Shown in pieces: positions 1 to 7,544 of a stretch of DNA of 23,362 nt. Source of the stretch: Treponema sp. UBA3649 (GTDB lineage Bacteria > Spirochaetota > Spirochaetia > Treponematales > Treponemataceae). The position numbers were made by a program, and so were the translations under genes. The notes below the pieces were generated by a model. It ran no database searches, was not told the origin of the DNA, and saw nothing but the letters and a program-made list of their open reading frames with translations. The stretch covers positions 1 through 23,362 of the forward strand of contig DFKI01000087.1 in assembly GCA_002373325.1 (NCBI GenBank), given 5' to 3'. Every line of letters starts with the position of its first letter. The stretch's first letter is position 1.

Positions 1-432
1 CTCGAATCCGGGGGCAAGCTCAAGCGCTCCGTCCTGATGGCTCATCCATACCTGCGTGGAAGCCGAGACTCCCTTGAAAAGAGGTGATTTTTTTCCTGCC
101 TCGGTCTGCTCAAGGGTCGCGAATCCGAACTCACCGACCTCCGCCTTGCCGACTTTTCCTCCCTGCGAGAAGGACATGATGTGATGGCCGTAGCAGAGTC
201 CCAGAACCGGCACACCCAGCTCCAGATTCTTTTTGTTGAACTCAGGCGCGTTTTCCTCGTAGACCGATGAGGGGCCACCGCTCAAGATGATGCCACGGAC
301 ATTTTCCATTGACGAAACATCTGCGGAGGGAAGCGCAATCTCGCTGTAGAATCCCATTATGCGAAGTCGCTTTGCAATCAGGTGGGCGTACTGGGAACCG
401 AAATCCAGAACTAGAATTTTGTCTCGTGACAT
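1..432 (-). CDS. guaA: GMP synthase (glutamine-hydrolysing), 5' part
   Basis: N-terminal 144 codons of GMP synthase, which aminates XMP to GMP with glutamine; the gene runs off the left edge, so the ATP-pyrophosphatase and dimerisation domains are not visible. The visible part is a class I glutamine amidotransferase domain: LDFGSQY near residue 9, SGGPSSVY near 51, and the nucleophile in GLCYGHH (Cys80; the family more often has GLCYGMQ). The ATG at 432 follows AGGAG by six bases. It lies 24 bases downstream of pyrG on the same strand, so the two glutamine-dependent nucleotide synthases are probably co-transcribed. The reading frame is open to the window edge. Confidence 0.93.
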   Translation of the reverse strand, partial: MSRDKILVLDFGSQYAHLIAKRLRIMGFYSEIALPSADVSSMENVRGIILSGGPSSVYEENAPEFNKKNLELGVPVLGLCYGHHIMSFSQGGKVGKAEVGEFGFATLEQTEAGKKSPLFKGVSASTQVWMSHQDGALELAPGFE

Positions 433-456
433 GATTTACTCCTATTTGTGTTGTGT

Positions 457-2067
457 CTATCTGCCGCCGTTTTTATGGTCGCAGCTTGCTTTTATGAATT
501 CCCGGAACAAGGGACCCGCTTTGTTGGGACGGCTCTTGAACTCAGGATGAAACTGTCCGCCAAGCATCCACGGATGATCGGGAACCTCAACAATCTCCAC
601 GAGATCCCGCTCAGGATTCACTCCCGCGATGACAAGCCCCGCATCCTCCAGGTCCTTCCTGTATGTGTTGTTGAACTCGTAGCGGTGCCGGTGTCTTTCC
701 CAGATTGTGTCCGACTTGTATGCCTCGTAGGTGAGGGTTCCTTTTTTTACCTTGCACTCGAATTTTCCAAGGCGCAGGGTTCCTCCCAAAATCTTTCCGT
801 TCTGGTCGGGCATGAGGTCGATTACCGGGTGCGTCGTGGATGAGTCAATTTCGCTTGAGTGGGCGTCGCTCCAGTTAAGGACATCCCTTGCGTACTCAAT
901 CACGATTATCTGCATTCCGAGACAGATTCCGAAGCAGGGAACCTTGTTGGTGCGGGCGTATTTTGCGGCCCGGATCATTCCCTCAATGCCTCGTGAGCCG
1001 AATCCGCCGGGGATTATTATGCCGTCTGCAGATTTTAGTCTCTTGGCGGTGGTCTCATCGTCGTCCAGGGTTTCGGAATCTATCCAGTCCACGTTCACCT
1101 CCGCCTCGTTCGCAATTCCTCCGTGGGTCAAACTTTCCACGACCGAAAGATATGCGTCGTGAAGCTCCACGTATTTTCCCACGAGCGCGATGTTTACGCT
1201 GCGTTTCGGATTTTCAAAGGTGTGCACCATCCTCGCCCAATCCTCAAGGCTGGTCGGCTTTGTTTCCAGATGGAGCGCATGGCATACTGCGTCCCCGATT
1301 CCTTCTTTCTCAAGATTCAGCGGAACCTCGTAGATTGACTTTGCGTTCAGGTTCTGAATGACCGAATCTGAGTCCACGTTGCAGAACTGAGCGAGCTTTT
1401 CCCGGGTTGAGTCGTCGAGCGGAATCTCGGTCCTAACCATGAGTACGTGGGGCTGGATTCCCAATGCCTGCAATTCTTTTACCGAATGTTGGGTGGGCTT
1501 GGTTTTCAGCTCCTGGTCGCGTCCGATGTGGGGAATGAGCGTGAGATGGATGTAGCAGCAGTTTTCCTCTCCGACCTCGTACTTGATTTGCCGGATTGAC
1601 TCGATGAAGGGAAGGGACTCAATGTCGCCAACGGTTCCACCGATCTCCGTGATGATTACGTCCGCGTCGGTCTCCTTTGAAGAGAGGAGCATCCTTCTTT
1701 TGATTTCGTTCGTCACGTTGGGGATGACCTGAACCGTTCCACCGTGGAATTTCCCCTCGCGCTCGTCATTCAGGACCGCAAGATAGACACGCCCCGATGT
1801 GGTGTTGTTGCTTTGTGAAAGTGCCGTGTCTGTGAAACGCTCGTAGTGCCCAAGGTCAAGGTCGGTCTCCGCTCCGTCGTCGGTTACGAAAACTTCCCCG
1901 TGCTGAAAAGGATTCATGGTTCCGGGGTCTATGTTCAGGTAGGGGTCGAACTTTTGGTTGACCACTTTCAGTCCCCGGCTTTTCAAAATAAGTCCCAGGG
2001 AGGCAGCCGCGATTCCCTTGCCAAGTCCGCTGACTACGCCTCCGGTAATAAAGATAAACTTTGCCAT
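457..2067 (-). CDS. pyrG: CTP synthase
   Basis: CTP synthase converts UTP to CTP using ATP and glutamine, in the cytoplasm. The protein is full length for the family (536 residues). The N-terminal synthetase domain opens with the P-loop-like GGVVSGLGKG (residues 9-18), followed by DPYLNIDPGTMNP and GGTVGDIES. The C-terminal glutaminase has PGGFGSRG, the nucleophile in GICLGMQ (Cys382) and the HPE triad element near the end. A longer reading from 2079 is possible, but the ATG at 2067 has GGAG at the right distance and gives the standard MAKFIFITGG start. The 5' side is a block of REPIN-like hairpins; a TATTAT box at 2080-2085 (minus) is the only promoter hint. guaA follows after 24 bases. Confidence 0.97.
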   Translation of the reverse strand: MAKFIFITGGVVSGLGKGIAAASLGLILKSRGLKVVNQKFDPYLNIDPGTMNPFQHGEVFVTDDGAETDLDLGHYERFTDTALSQSNNTTSGRVYLAVLNDEREGKFHGGTVQVIPNVTNEIKRRMLLSSKETDADVIITEIGGTVGDIESLPFIESIRQIKYEVGEENCCYIHLTLIPHIGRDQELKTKPTQHSVKELQALGIQPHVLMVRTEIPLDDSTREKLAQFCNVDSDSVIQNLNAKSIYEVPLNLEKEGIGDAVCHALHLETKPTSLEDWARMVHTFENPKRSVNIALVGKYVELHDAYLSVVESLTHGGIANEAEVNVDWIDSETLDDDETTAKRLKSADGIIIPGGFGSRGIEGMIRAAKYARTNKVPCFGICLGMQIIVIEYARDVLNWSDAHSSEIDSSTTHPVIDLMPDQNGKILGGTLRLGKFECKVKKGTLTYEAYKSDTIWERHRHRYEFNNTYRKDLEDAGLVIAGVNPERDLVEIVEVPDHPWMLGGQFHPEFKSRPNKAGPLFREFIKASCDHKNGGR

Positions 2068-2091
2068 CCTTTTCTCCATATAATAGCATGA

Positions 2092-2524
2092 GTGTCATTC
2101 CTTCACAGATGAGTGTCATTCCCGCACTTGATGCGGGAATCTCTGCAACAAGGGATTATCGGGTCAAGCCCGATAATGACACACGGAGCCCGATAACGAC
2201 ACACGAAATCATTCATTCCCGCACAGATGAGTGTCATTCCCGCACTTGATGCGGGAATCTCTTTTGCTTGGGATTATCGGGTCAAGCCCGATAATGACAC
2301 ACGGAGCCCGATAATGACACACGAAGCCCGATGGTGACACACGGAGTCCGATAACGACACACGAAATCATTCATTCCCGCACAGATGAGTGTCATTCCCG
2401 CACTTGATGCGGGAATCTCTTTTGCTTGGGATTATCGGGTCAAGCCCGATAATGACACACGAAGCCCGATAATGACACACGAAGCCCGATGATGACACAC
2501 AAGGTCCGATGATGACACACGGAG
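2092..2524. repeat. REPIN-like nested repeat block between yihY-like gene and pyrG
   Basis: No gene is visible in the 478 bases between the two coding regions. The block holds three copies of one 70-bp element (2113-2182, 2231-2300, 2389-2458) plus runs of a 20-bp subunit. Each 70-bp element begins GTGTCATT and ends AATGACAC and contains two hairpins in opposite orientation: CCCGCA-CTTGA-TGCGGG, then ATCGGG-TCAAG-CCCGAT. Read on the opposite strand, the second hairpin is TGTCATT-ATCGGG-CTTGA-CCCGAT-AATC. That is the same frame and loop as the first, with a different but self-complementary stem. Two inverted REP-like units make a REPIN-like architecture. Spacing between copies is 118 and 158 bp, differing by two 20-bp subunits. 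No RAYT transposase is present in the window. Confidence 0.85.
2167..2522. repeat. 20-bp tandem subunits of the REPIN block
   Basis: A 20-bp unit, AGCCCGATAATGACACACGG with small variations, is repeated in register. There are two units at 2167-2206, four at 2285-2364 and four at 2443-2522. The first unit of each run is the right arm of a REPIN-like element, so the runs look like slippage or unequal exchange of that arm. The link between runs and the next element (2207-2230 and 2365-2388) is an identical 24-base segment. Confidence 0.85.
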
Positions 2525-2545
2525 TCCTTCATTCATGCCAACATA

Positions 2546-3859
2546 TTATAATGAAAAATCGTTTCTTAGTCCATAAAATTTGGCGAAGTATTTGCTGATT
2601 TGTGAGAGAGCCTTGTTGTTTACGGAGGGATTTTTCTCCAGCAAGGTGAAGAAATCTTCCTCAGGGATTCGGATTAGCTTTACGTCTGTGTAGGCGCTTG
2701 CATCCTCGTTCCGTATTTCGTCCAAAAGACATGCCTCCTCGCCGAAAAAGGAGCCCGAATCCATGTAGGAGAGATTGTTTGTTCTTGTAATCAGTACCGA
2801 ACCGCTTGCTATGTAGTACGTGAACTGACCTTTTTCCCCGCGTGAGTAAATCTTTCCGCCTTTTGGAACCTTCAGTACGGACTTGCCGTCTTTGAGAAGG
2901 GAATCGGGACGGATGAAAAGGAGACGCTTTATGGTCGCAATCCGGCTTGTGTCGTCGCGGTCAGGAAGCAGGTAGAGCTCGCCCATGAGAAGAGTGTCAA
3001 AATACTGCCTTACGAAAACCATCTCCGCGAAAAAGAGAAAAATGGTGAAGAAAAAGAATGCCTCGAGCAGGAGGACAATCGTGTTGCTGAGGACTCCGTA
3101 GACAATGTTGTAGTTGTTCATGTTGATGAAGTGCCCCATCACTTTCTGAACGGCGATGAATGAGGCGACGCATAGAACCGATGAGACCAGGCATATTCCC
3201 GTGGGAGGTCTTGAGCGGCTTGCACCCTTGTAGCAAATCAGGACGATGATGAAGACAATCAGATAGGGGAGAGTGTTGAGCATGAAATCCGTCATAGTGC
3301 TGAGGAGTACCGGCGGAATGGGAATTATCTCGGAAAAAAAATGGTAGCGGGTGATTGCCCTTGCCGTGGTGAAAAGAAAAATGACTATGGAAGTGAGCGA
3401 GACAAGGATTGCCTCTCCCGCAAAGATTATGAGCTGGGTGATTACGGGACGGACCGGAATCTGCGTGTGGAAAATGCGGTTGATTGAGTTGATTATGGAG
3501 CTGAAAAAACGTCGCGCCATGAAAATTATCGCAATGCCGAGCACAATCTCGAAGTTCGTTATGGTCTTTATCTGGGAGATGGTACGGGCCACGGAATCAA
3601 TGTTGAGGAATCTCATTATCTGCTCGTTTCCACCGAAAAGCTGCTCTATCATGTCGGGAGATGCGTGCAGGACCCGGATCAGGATGACAAGAATCAGCAT
3701 GGAGACAGGGATGAACGAAAACAGGAATCCGAAAGTACATGCCGAGGCATAGGCGAAGAGGTCGTTTGAAAAGAAAAAGACTGTCGTAAAATAGAGCGTC
3801 TGTATGGCGGTTCTTCCCGTCATCCTTTTTTTCTGAGGATTTTTTCCCGCGTTTTTCAT
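2546..3859 (-). CDS. YihY/BrkB-family membrane protein with C-terminal cyclic-nucleotide-binding-like domain
   Basis: The first ~280 residues are strongly hydrophobic with about six membrane segments (FGFLFSFIPVSMLILVILIR, IVLGIAIIFMARRFF, AILVSLTSIVIFLF, LPYLIVFIIVLICY and others). They match the general pattern of YihY/BrkB (UPF0761) inner-membrane proteins, whose function is unsettled. The last ~120 residues resemble a CRP-type cNMP-binding fold: GGKIYSRGEKGQFTYYIASG, SFFGEEACLL, then a helical tail. The FGE of the phosphate-binding cassette is present, but the usual RxA(S/T) is replaced by EDASA, so nucleotide binding is doubtful. The start at 3859 has only a weak GAAAGAA ribosome site. 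The gene lies 27 bases after the PilZ gene on the same strand. Confidence 0.8.
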   Translation of the reverse strand: MKNAGKNPQKKRMTGRTAIQTLYFTTVFFFSNDLFAYASACTFGFLFSFIPVSMLILVILIRVLHASPDMIEQLFGGNEQIMRFLNIDSVARTISQIKTITNFEIVLGIAIIFMARRFFSSIINSINRIFHTQIPVRPVITQLIIFAGEAILVSLTSIVIFLFTTARAITRYHFFSEIIPIPPVLLSTMTDFMLNTLPYLIVFIIVLICYKGASRSRPPTGICLVSSVLCVASFIAVQKVMGHFINMNNYNIVYGVLSNTIVLLLEAFFFFTIFLFFAEMVFVRQYFDTLLMGELYLLPDRDDTSRIATIKRLLFIRPDSLLKDGKSVLKVPKGGKIYSRGEKGQFTYYIASGSVLITRTNNLSYMDSGSFFGEEACLLDEIRNEDASAYTDVKLIRIPEEDFFTLLEKNPSVNNKALSQISKYFAKFYGLRNDFSL

Positions 3860-3886
3860 TCGTTCTTTCGTATTTTCGCCCCGGAT

Positions 3887-4780
3887 TTATTTTTCCCTGC
3901 TCTTCTGATGGGCTGCTTCCTTCTTCTGTTGGGCGGCCTCTTTTTTCATCGCTTCGGCAAAGGCTTTTCCCTGCTGATTGTAGTTCGTGTCGTCGCGTTT
4001 TTCGCCGTTGAGGGATGCTGCCATCTGAGCCTGAAGAATCTCGAAGATGTACTCCATGATGGGCTCCCTTAGTCCTGGTGCTGAGTCCGGTGTGAAGAGA
4101 GTAATCAGAAGCTCCTTGTCCCCACGTGTGTGTATGTCGTAGACTATGAAGTTGATTATGAACTGCTTCGATCCTATTTTCAGCGTGGCTCCCCGAATCA
4201 GGGTGTTCTTTTCGAGCTTTGTGTTCTTTATGCTTGGTGCAAGGGTCGCTGCGCTCACATGGCTTATGTCCACCAGCTTTACCTGGTTCACTAAGTTTCC
4301 GTTGTTCCAGATAAGGAGTGCGCTTCGGTCGGAGAGACAGTTTGCGCGGACGTATTGACGTCTTCCCTTCGCGTTGTTGATTTTGAGGATATCCTCTATG
4401 CTTGAAATAATCTTAGATGTGTCCTGGGACGATTCCATCACTCCCGCCCTGGGTTTGATTTTCTCAAGGAAAAAGGTTTTCTCGTGTGGTGCGAGCCTGT
4501 CCGAGATGATTCCGACAATGGTGGTCTTGAGAGCGTCATCCTTTTCGAAGTCAGAGAGGAAGATGTACCATCCGTATGTGGAAAGCTGTGAATCTATGTT
4601 GATGAAGCAGATTGAGTTCGGATTTTTCCTGAGGATGTTTTTCGCGTCGTTGTAGCGGTCTATGATGAGAACCTCATATTCCATCAGACGAAGCTCGCTG
4701 ATTATGTTGGCCTTGAACGTATAGTTCGGGTTCAGGAAAAAGATTTTTTTTCCATATAATTCCTGGTTTTGTTCCGCCAT
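3887..4780 (-). CDS. PilZ-domain protein with receiver-like N-terminal domain
   Basis: 297 residues with no signal peptide or membrane segment, so probably cytoplasmic. Residues 10-135 have the alternating strand/helix pattern of a response-regulator receiver, with Asp63 (FINID) where the phospho-acceptor would be; this assignment is tentative. Residues ~138-235 resemble a PilZ domain, the c-di-GMP receptor fold. RRQYVR supplies the RxxxR motif (Arg141/Arg145) and DISHVS (171-176) fits DxSxxG except that the last Gly is Ser. The C-terminal ~35 residues are Lys/Gln/Ala-rich and probably disordered. The ATG at 4780 follows AGGAG by six bases; the frame extends further upstream without an RBS. 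It is the first gene of a unit with the YihY-like gene. Confidence 0.7.
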   Translation of the reverse strand: MAEQNQELYGKKIFFLNPNYTFKANIISELRLMEYEVLIIDRYNDAKNILRKNPNSICFINIDSQLSTYGWYIFLSDFEKDDALKTTIVGIISDRLAPHEKTFFLEKIKPRAGVMESSQDTSKIISSIEDILKINNAKGRRQYVRANCLSDRSALLIWNNGNLVNQVKLVDISHVSAATLAPSIKNTKLEKNTLIRGATLKIGSKQFIINFIVYDIHTRGDKELLITLFTPDSAPGLREPIMEYIFEILQAQMAASLNGEKRDDTNYNQQGKAFAEAMKKEAAQQKKEAAHQKSREK

Positions 4781-4843
4781 AAATACTCCTTTTCCTGAAA
4801 ACTTCCTTCCTAAAAATTGCCTTTTCAAAAACTCACTCAATTT

Positions 4844-4872
4844 ATATTATCGTCAAAAAAGATAAATTTCAA
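4844..4872 (-). promoter_or_regulatory. Predicted sigma-70 promoter of the pilZ-yihY unit
   Basis: On the minus strand: TTGAAA (4872-4867), a 17-base spacer, TAATAT (4849-4844). This predicts a leader of about 57 bases before the PilZ ATG. It is divergent from the plus-strand promoter at 4907. Confidence 0.5.
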
Positions 4873-4906
4873 TACTCGCCGTCCATGAACCGCAAAAAAG
4901 TCTCTC

Positions 4907-4936
4907 TTGATACGGAAATCACTGAAATGCTATAAT
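4907..4936 (+). promoter_or_regulatory. Predicted sigma-70 promoter of the GGADGPT membrane protein
   Basis: TTGATA (4907-4912), an 18-base spacer and TATAAT (4931-4936). The TTG that could be read as an upstream start codon is the -35 box, which supports the ATG at 4955. Confidence 0.7.
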
Positions 4937-4954
4937 GCGGAAAAGGGGGGACGG

Positions 4955-5632
4955 ATGGATTACAATCTGATGCAGGCGGCTACGATCACGATTATCGGAG
5001 GGGCGGACGGTCCTACGAGCATCTACATTGCGGGAGGGAGCGTCATTTTTACGGTGATTTTGGCGGTCCTGAAACTTCTTGTTCTGGGCACCCTGATTTT
5101 TTTCATGGTAAGGGCAATCAGGCAGAAGAGACGCGGAAGGGCAGTCGGGCTTGCGGTAAGCCTTGGGATTCTTTGTCTGATTTTTACCGTCCCCGAAATC
5201 ACGAGCGCCGTGACTCTTTTCAAATACAAAAAGATTTTGAGTCAGCGTGAGACGGGAGGCTCCAAGGATTTTTCCGGGATGAATGTGATTGACGCTTATC
5301 CTTTTGAGGGAAATTCCTTCAGTGACCTTGACGGCATTCTTGTTATTGTGGACGACAAGTGGGACGGGATGGGGTTCGTATTTTCAAGGACTGATGACGG
5401 CTTTTTCAAAGTGACCCAGGAGATTTTCGGAAGCGGAGTGCCGGTCTCGGCTGAGTGCACTTATTTCGGTACCTTGGAAGGAAGCAGGCTTTCCCTTGAC
5501 GGGGACGGGGGATTTTTTCTTCTAAAGGACCATCAGCTAAGATACTTTTGCGACGAGGAGACCGAGCTTCAGATTACGGGCCTTGAGGATTATAAAAGCT
5601 GGTTTGACGGAATCAAGAAAAGCTCCGAGTGA
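4955..5632 (+). CDS. Small membrane protein with a detached OadB-type GGADGPT motif
   Basis: 225 residues. The N-terminus carries ITIIGGADGPTSIYI (about residues 11-25). This is close to the conserved GGADGPT segment of the beta subunit of Na+-translocating decarboxylases (OadB/GcdB/MmdB), where it lies in the ion-coupling region. The rest does not resemble that family. There are two hydrophobic segments (~29-51 and ~63-82) separated by a basic loop RQKRRGR, then a ~140-residue soluble acidic domain with several Phe/Gly/Asp-rich strands (GILVIVDDKWDGMGFVFS, GGFFLLKDHQLRYF) that I do not recognise. The ATG at 4955 has a G-rich ribosome site just upstream. A pump function should not be inferred, because the other membrane helices and functional residues of OadB are missing. 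Confidence 0.7.
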   Translation: MDYNLMQAATITIIGGADGPTSIYIAGGSVIFTVILAVLKLLVLGTLIFFMVRAIRQKRRGRAVGLAVSLGILCLIFTVPEITSAVTLFKYKKILSQRETGGSKDFSGMNVIDAYPFEGNSFSDLDGILVIVDDKWDGMGFVFSRTDDGFFKVTQEIFGSGVPVSAECTYFGTLEGSRLSLDGDGGFFLLKDHQLRYFCDEETELQITGLEDYKSWFDGIKKSSE

Positions 5633-5748
5633 TTTTTCATGCCGTGTTTATGGATTGACTTTTCAAGGGAGATTTCGCCGCACCCAGGATGCCCCGATGG
5701 ATTTTCTCCAAACTGACATCCTGAGCGAAAGCGTTGTGTCCTGTTTTG

Positions 5749-6504
5749 TCAGAAGCGGATCTGCGTGGAAAGTCCGTAGCTTCCGGTAAGCGGGTCGACT
5801 ATGGGAACAAATGAAATGCTCTCCACCTGCTCGTCCAGTCCCAGGGCTGATTTCAAATCTCGGTTGTAGTTTTTTGCGAAACTGATCGGACGGACTGTAC
5901 CGAAGATTTTGTTCCCTAACCAGAGCACGGCTCCTCCAATCATGGCACCTGTTCCCCATCCCATGAGTTGTTTTATGGTATCATCCGCTGTTCCGAAGCT
6001 GAAAAAAGCAACAACCAGTCCCGCAAGGTCAATGACGAGTCCTCCGCCTACACCGACTATGGCCACGGTATCAAAAGCGACTCCGAGACCTCCGCCAAGT
6101 CCGTCCCCCTGCACGAATGAGCCTGATCCGAATCCCGGAAGCCAGTTCATGCCGATTGCGGTTCCCTTTGTCTTTTCGAAAGCAGCGTAAAGCTCCTCCT
6201 TCTGGTCCATGCTGAGCTCAAACGTAAGCTCCTGAATCTTCTCAGCGTTTTTGCCGGGATTTTTCAGGGCCTTCTCCAAATCCTTGCTCAACTCAAAGCT
6301 CAGGTTGTCCTTGTCCTTCTTTTCCTTCACGGGGACAGAGGTTTCTTCTGGTTCCTCAATTTCTTCGGACACAATTTCCTCCGTTGCCGTACCGTCCATC
6401 GTTATGTAGTCGTAAAGCTCGTCATCCGCATCCTGGGCAAATGACATCACGGCGCTCATGATGGCGAAAACCGCCAGACTGATTATCTTTTTCATTTTTT
6501 TCAT
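5749..6504 (-). CDS. Exported protein, possible P13-like outer-membrane protein
   Basis: 251 residues starting at the ATG at 6504, which follows AGGAGG by six bases; an in-frame extension to 6654 has no such signal. The first ~22 residues form a signal peptide (KKMKKIISLAVFAIMSAVMSFAQ). An acidic stretch (EEIVSEEIEEPEE) follows, then a charged helical region (ELSMDQKEELYAAFEK). The body is glycine-rich and hydrophobic: LPGFGSGSFVQGDGLGGGLG, then further Gly/Val-rich and FF-containing segments. The protein ends in ...STQIRF, with a C-terminal Phe as in many outer-membrane proteins. The LPGFGxGSFxQGD pattern recalls the Borrelia P13 porin family, but I cannot confirm this without a profile search. 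The gene ends tail to tail with the plus-strand gene at 5632. Confidence 0.6.
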   Translation of the reverse strand: MKKMKKIISLAVFAIMSAVMSFAQDADDELYDYITMDGTATEEIVSEEIEEPEETSVPVKEKKDKDNLSFELSKDLEKALKNPGKNAEKIQELTFELSMDQKEELYAAFEKTKGTAIGMNWLPGFGSGSFVQGDGLGGGLGVAFDTVAIVGVGGGLVIDLAGLVVAFFSFGTADDTIKQLMGWGTGAMIGGAVLWLGNKIFGTVRPISFAKNYNRDLKSALGLDEQVESISFVPIVDPLTGSYGLSTQIRF

Positions 6505-6773
6505 CTTGAGCCTCCTTTTGGAATCCCTGCTTATGTTTTTCTGGACTCCGATTATTTTCAAGCTAATCCGCAAAAGATTTCTCCTTAGATTTGACTCAGG
6601 ACTTATCTTTTGGAATGTCTTCAAAACGATTTTTAAACCACAACATGAAAACAATGGTTACGGATTTTTAACGGGGAACTTTTTTCTGGATTTTTTTTCT
6701 AATTTTTGGGTGATTTAAGGATTGAACCGCCGTCCTCAAAATCAAAGTCCGGCAGTCCTTTTTTCAAGTCAGA
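6505..6773. other. Non-coding gap between adk and the P13-like gene
   Basis: About 270 bases with only out-of-context short frames. It holds the AGGAGG ribosome site of the P13-like gene (about 6511-6516, minus) and a T/A-rich stretch. A weak CTGCCG/CGGCGG pairing downstream of adk has a 17-base loop and no following U tract. I see no convincing terminator or promoter. Confidence 0.4.
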
Positions 6774-7406
6774 TTATTTTGCGGGAAAGAGCTTCCTGAA
6801 ATCAACGAGCACTTCCTTGCTGTCCCGTGCTGAGTTGATGTCGATAATCTTTCCGAGCTTGCGGTAGAAATCAATCAGCGGCTCAGTCTGCTTGCGGTAC
6901 ACGTCCAGGCGGTTGGTGATTGACTCAAGCTTGTCATCGTCGCGGGTATAGAGCTCTCCTCCGCACTTGTCGCATTTTCCCTCAACTTTCGGCGGCATGA
7001 ATTTCACGTTGTAGTTGGTTCCGCATCCACGGCACACGCGTCGGTTTGAGAGACGTGCGATAATCAGCTCGTTGTCCACCTCAAAATTCACGACCTGTAC
7101 GTCGGACTTGATTTTTTCCAGGGCCTCAGCCTGAGGAATGGTGCGGGGAAATCCGTCGAGAATGAATCCCTTCTTGCAGTCTTCCTGCTTGAGCCTGTCC
7201 TCTACCAAAGCGCATGTATCCTCGTCGCTCACAAGTCCGCCTGCGTCAATCACTGCCTTTACTTTGATTCCGAGCGGAGTTTTGTTCTTGATGTTTGCCC
7301 TGAAAATGTCACCTGTTGAAATGTGCGGGATTCCGTACTCCTCGGCAACCTGTCCTGCAAGAGTTCCTTTTCCGGCTCCTGGAGGTCCTAAAAAAATAAA
7401 ATTCAT
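6774..7406 (-). CDS. adk: Adenylate kinase, zinc-LID type
   Basis: Catalyses ATP + AMP to 2 ADP in the cytoplasm. 210 residues, a normal length for the long-LID form. The P-loop GPPGAGKGT is at residues 7-15, the AMP-binding segment STGDIFR at 30-36, and LDGFPRT at 83-89. The LID carries four cysteines in C-x2-C-x16-C-x2-C spacing (Cys125, 128, 145, 148), the structural zinc site. The ATG at 7406 follows AAGGAG; the longer upstream frame would run through the 5' leader and is rejected. A promoter lies at 7524-7496, and the leader contains a small perfect hairpin. Confidence 0.97.
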   Translation of the reverse strand: MNFIFLGPPGAGKGTLAGQVAEEYGIPHISTGDIFRANIKNKTPLGIKVKAVIDAGGLVSDEDTCALVEDRLKQEDCKKGFILDGFPRTIPQAEALEKIKSDVQVVNFEVDNELIIARLSNRRVCRGCGTNYNVKFMPPKVEGKCDKCGGELYTRDDDKLESITNRLDVYRKQTEPLIDFYRKLGKIIDINSARDSKEVLVDFRKLFPAK

Positions 7407-7439
7407 CTTAATCTCCTTGATTCGTATTTTGTTGGGAGA

Positions 7440-7456
7440 ATCCGTCAGATACGGAT
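7440..7456 (-). other. Perfect 6-bp hairpin in the adk leader
   Basis: ATCCGT-ATCTG-ACGGAT on the minus strand, between the predicted transcription start (~7489) and the ATG at 7406. No U tract follows, so it is not an intrinsic terminator. Its role is unknown. Confidence 0.45.
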
Positions 7457-7495
7457 GGCCGCAACTGAGAAATGTCCCATAAATCAATTTACTAT

Positions 7496-7524
7496 ATTTT
7501 ACACTCAATTTGAAGATTCGGCAA
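7496..7524 (-). promoter_or_regulatory. Predicted sigma-70 promoter of adk
   Basis: On the minus strand: TTGCCG (7524-7519), a 17-base spacer, TAAAAT (7501-7496). It predicts a leader of roughly 80 bases. Confidence 0.6.
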
Positions 7525-7544
7525 GCTATTTTTCATTCTGTGGG

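Noticed and set aside
448..1361. Several plus-strand open frames opposite pyrG
   Set aside because: Antisense shadows of a strongly conserved gene; no start signals or recognisable protein.
2092..2524. CRISPR array
   Set aside because: The repeats are nested palindromes with near-identical intervening DNA, not unique spacers of constant length, and no cas genes are present.
5713..5752. CTGACA...TGTCAG dyad between the convergent genes as a bidirectional terminator
   Set aside because: Six-bp stem, 28-base loop and no T run on either strand.
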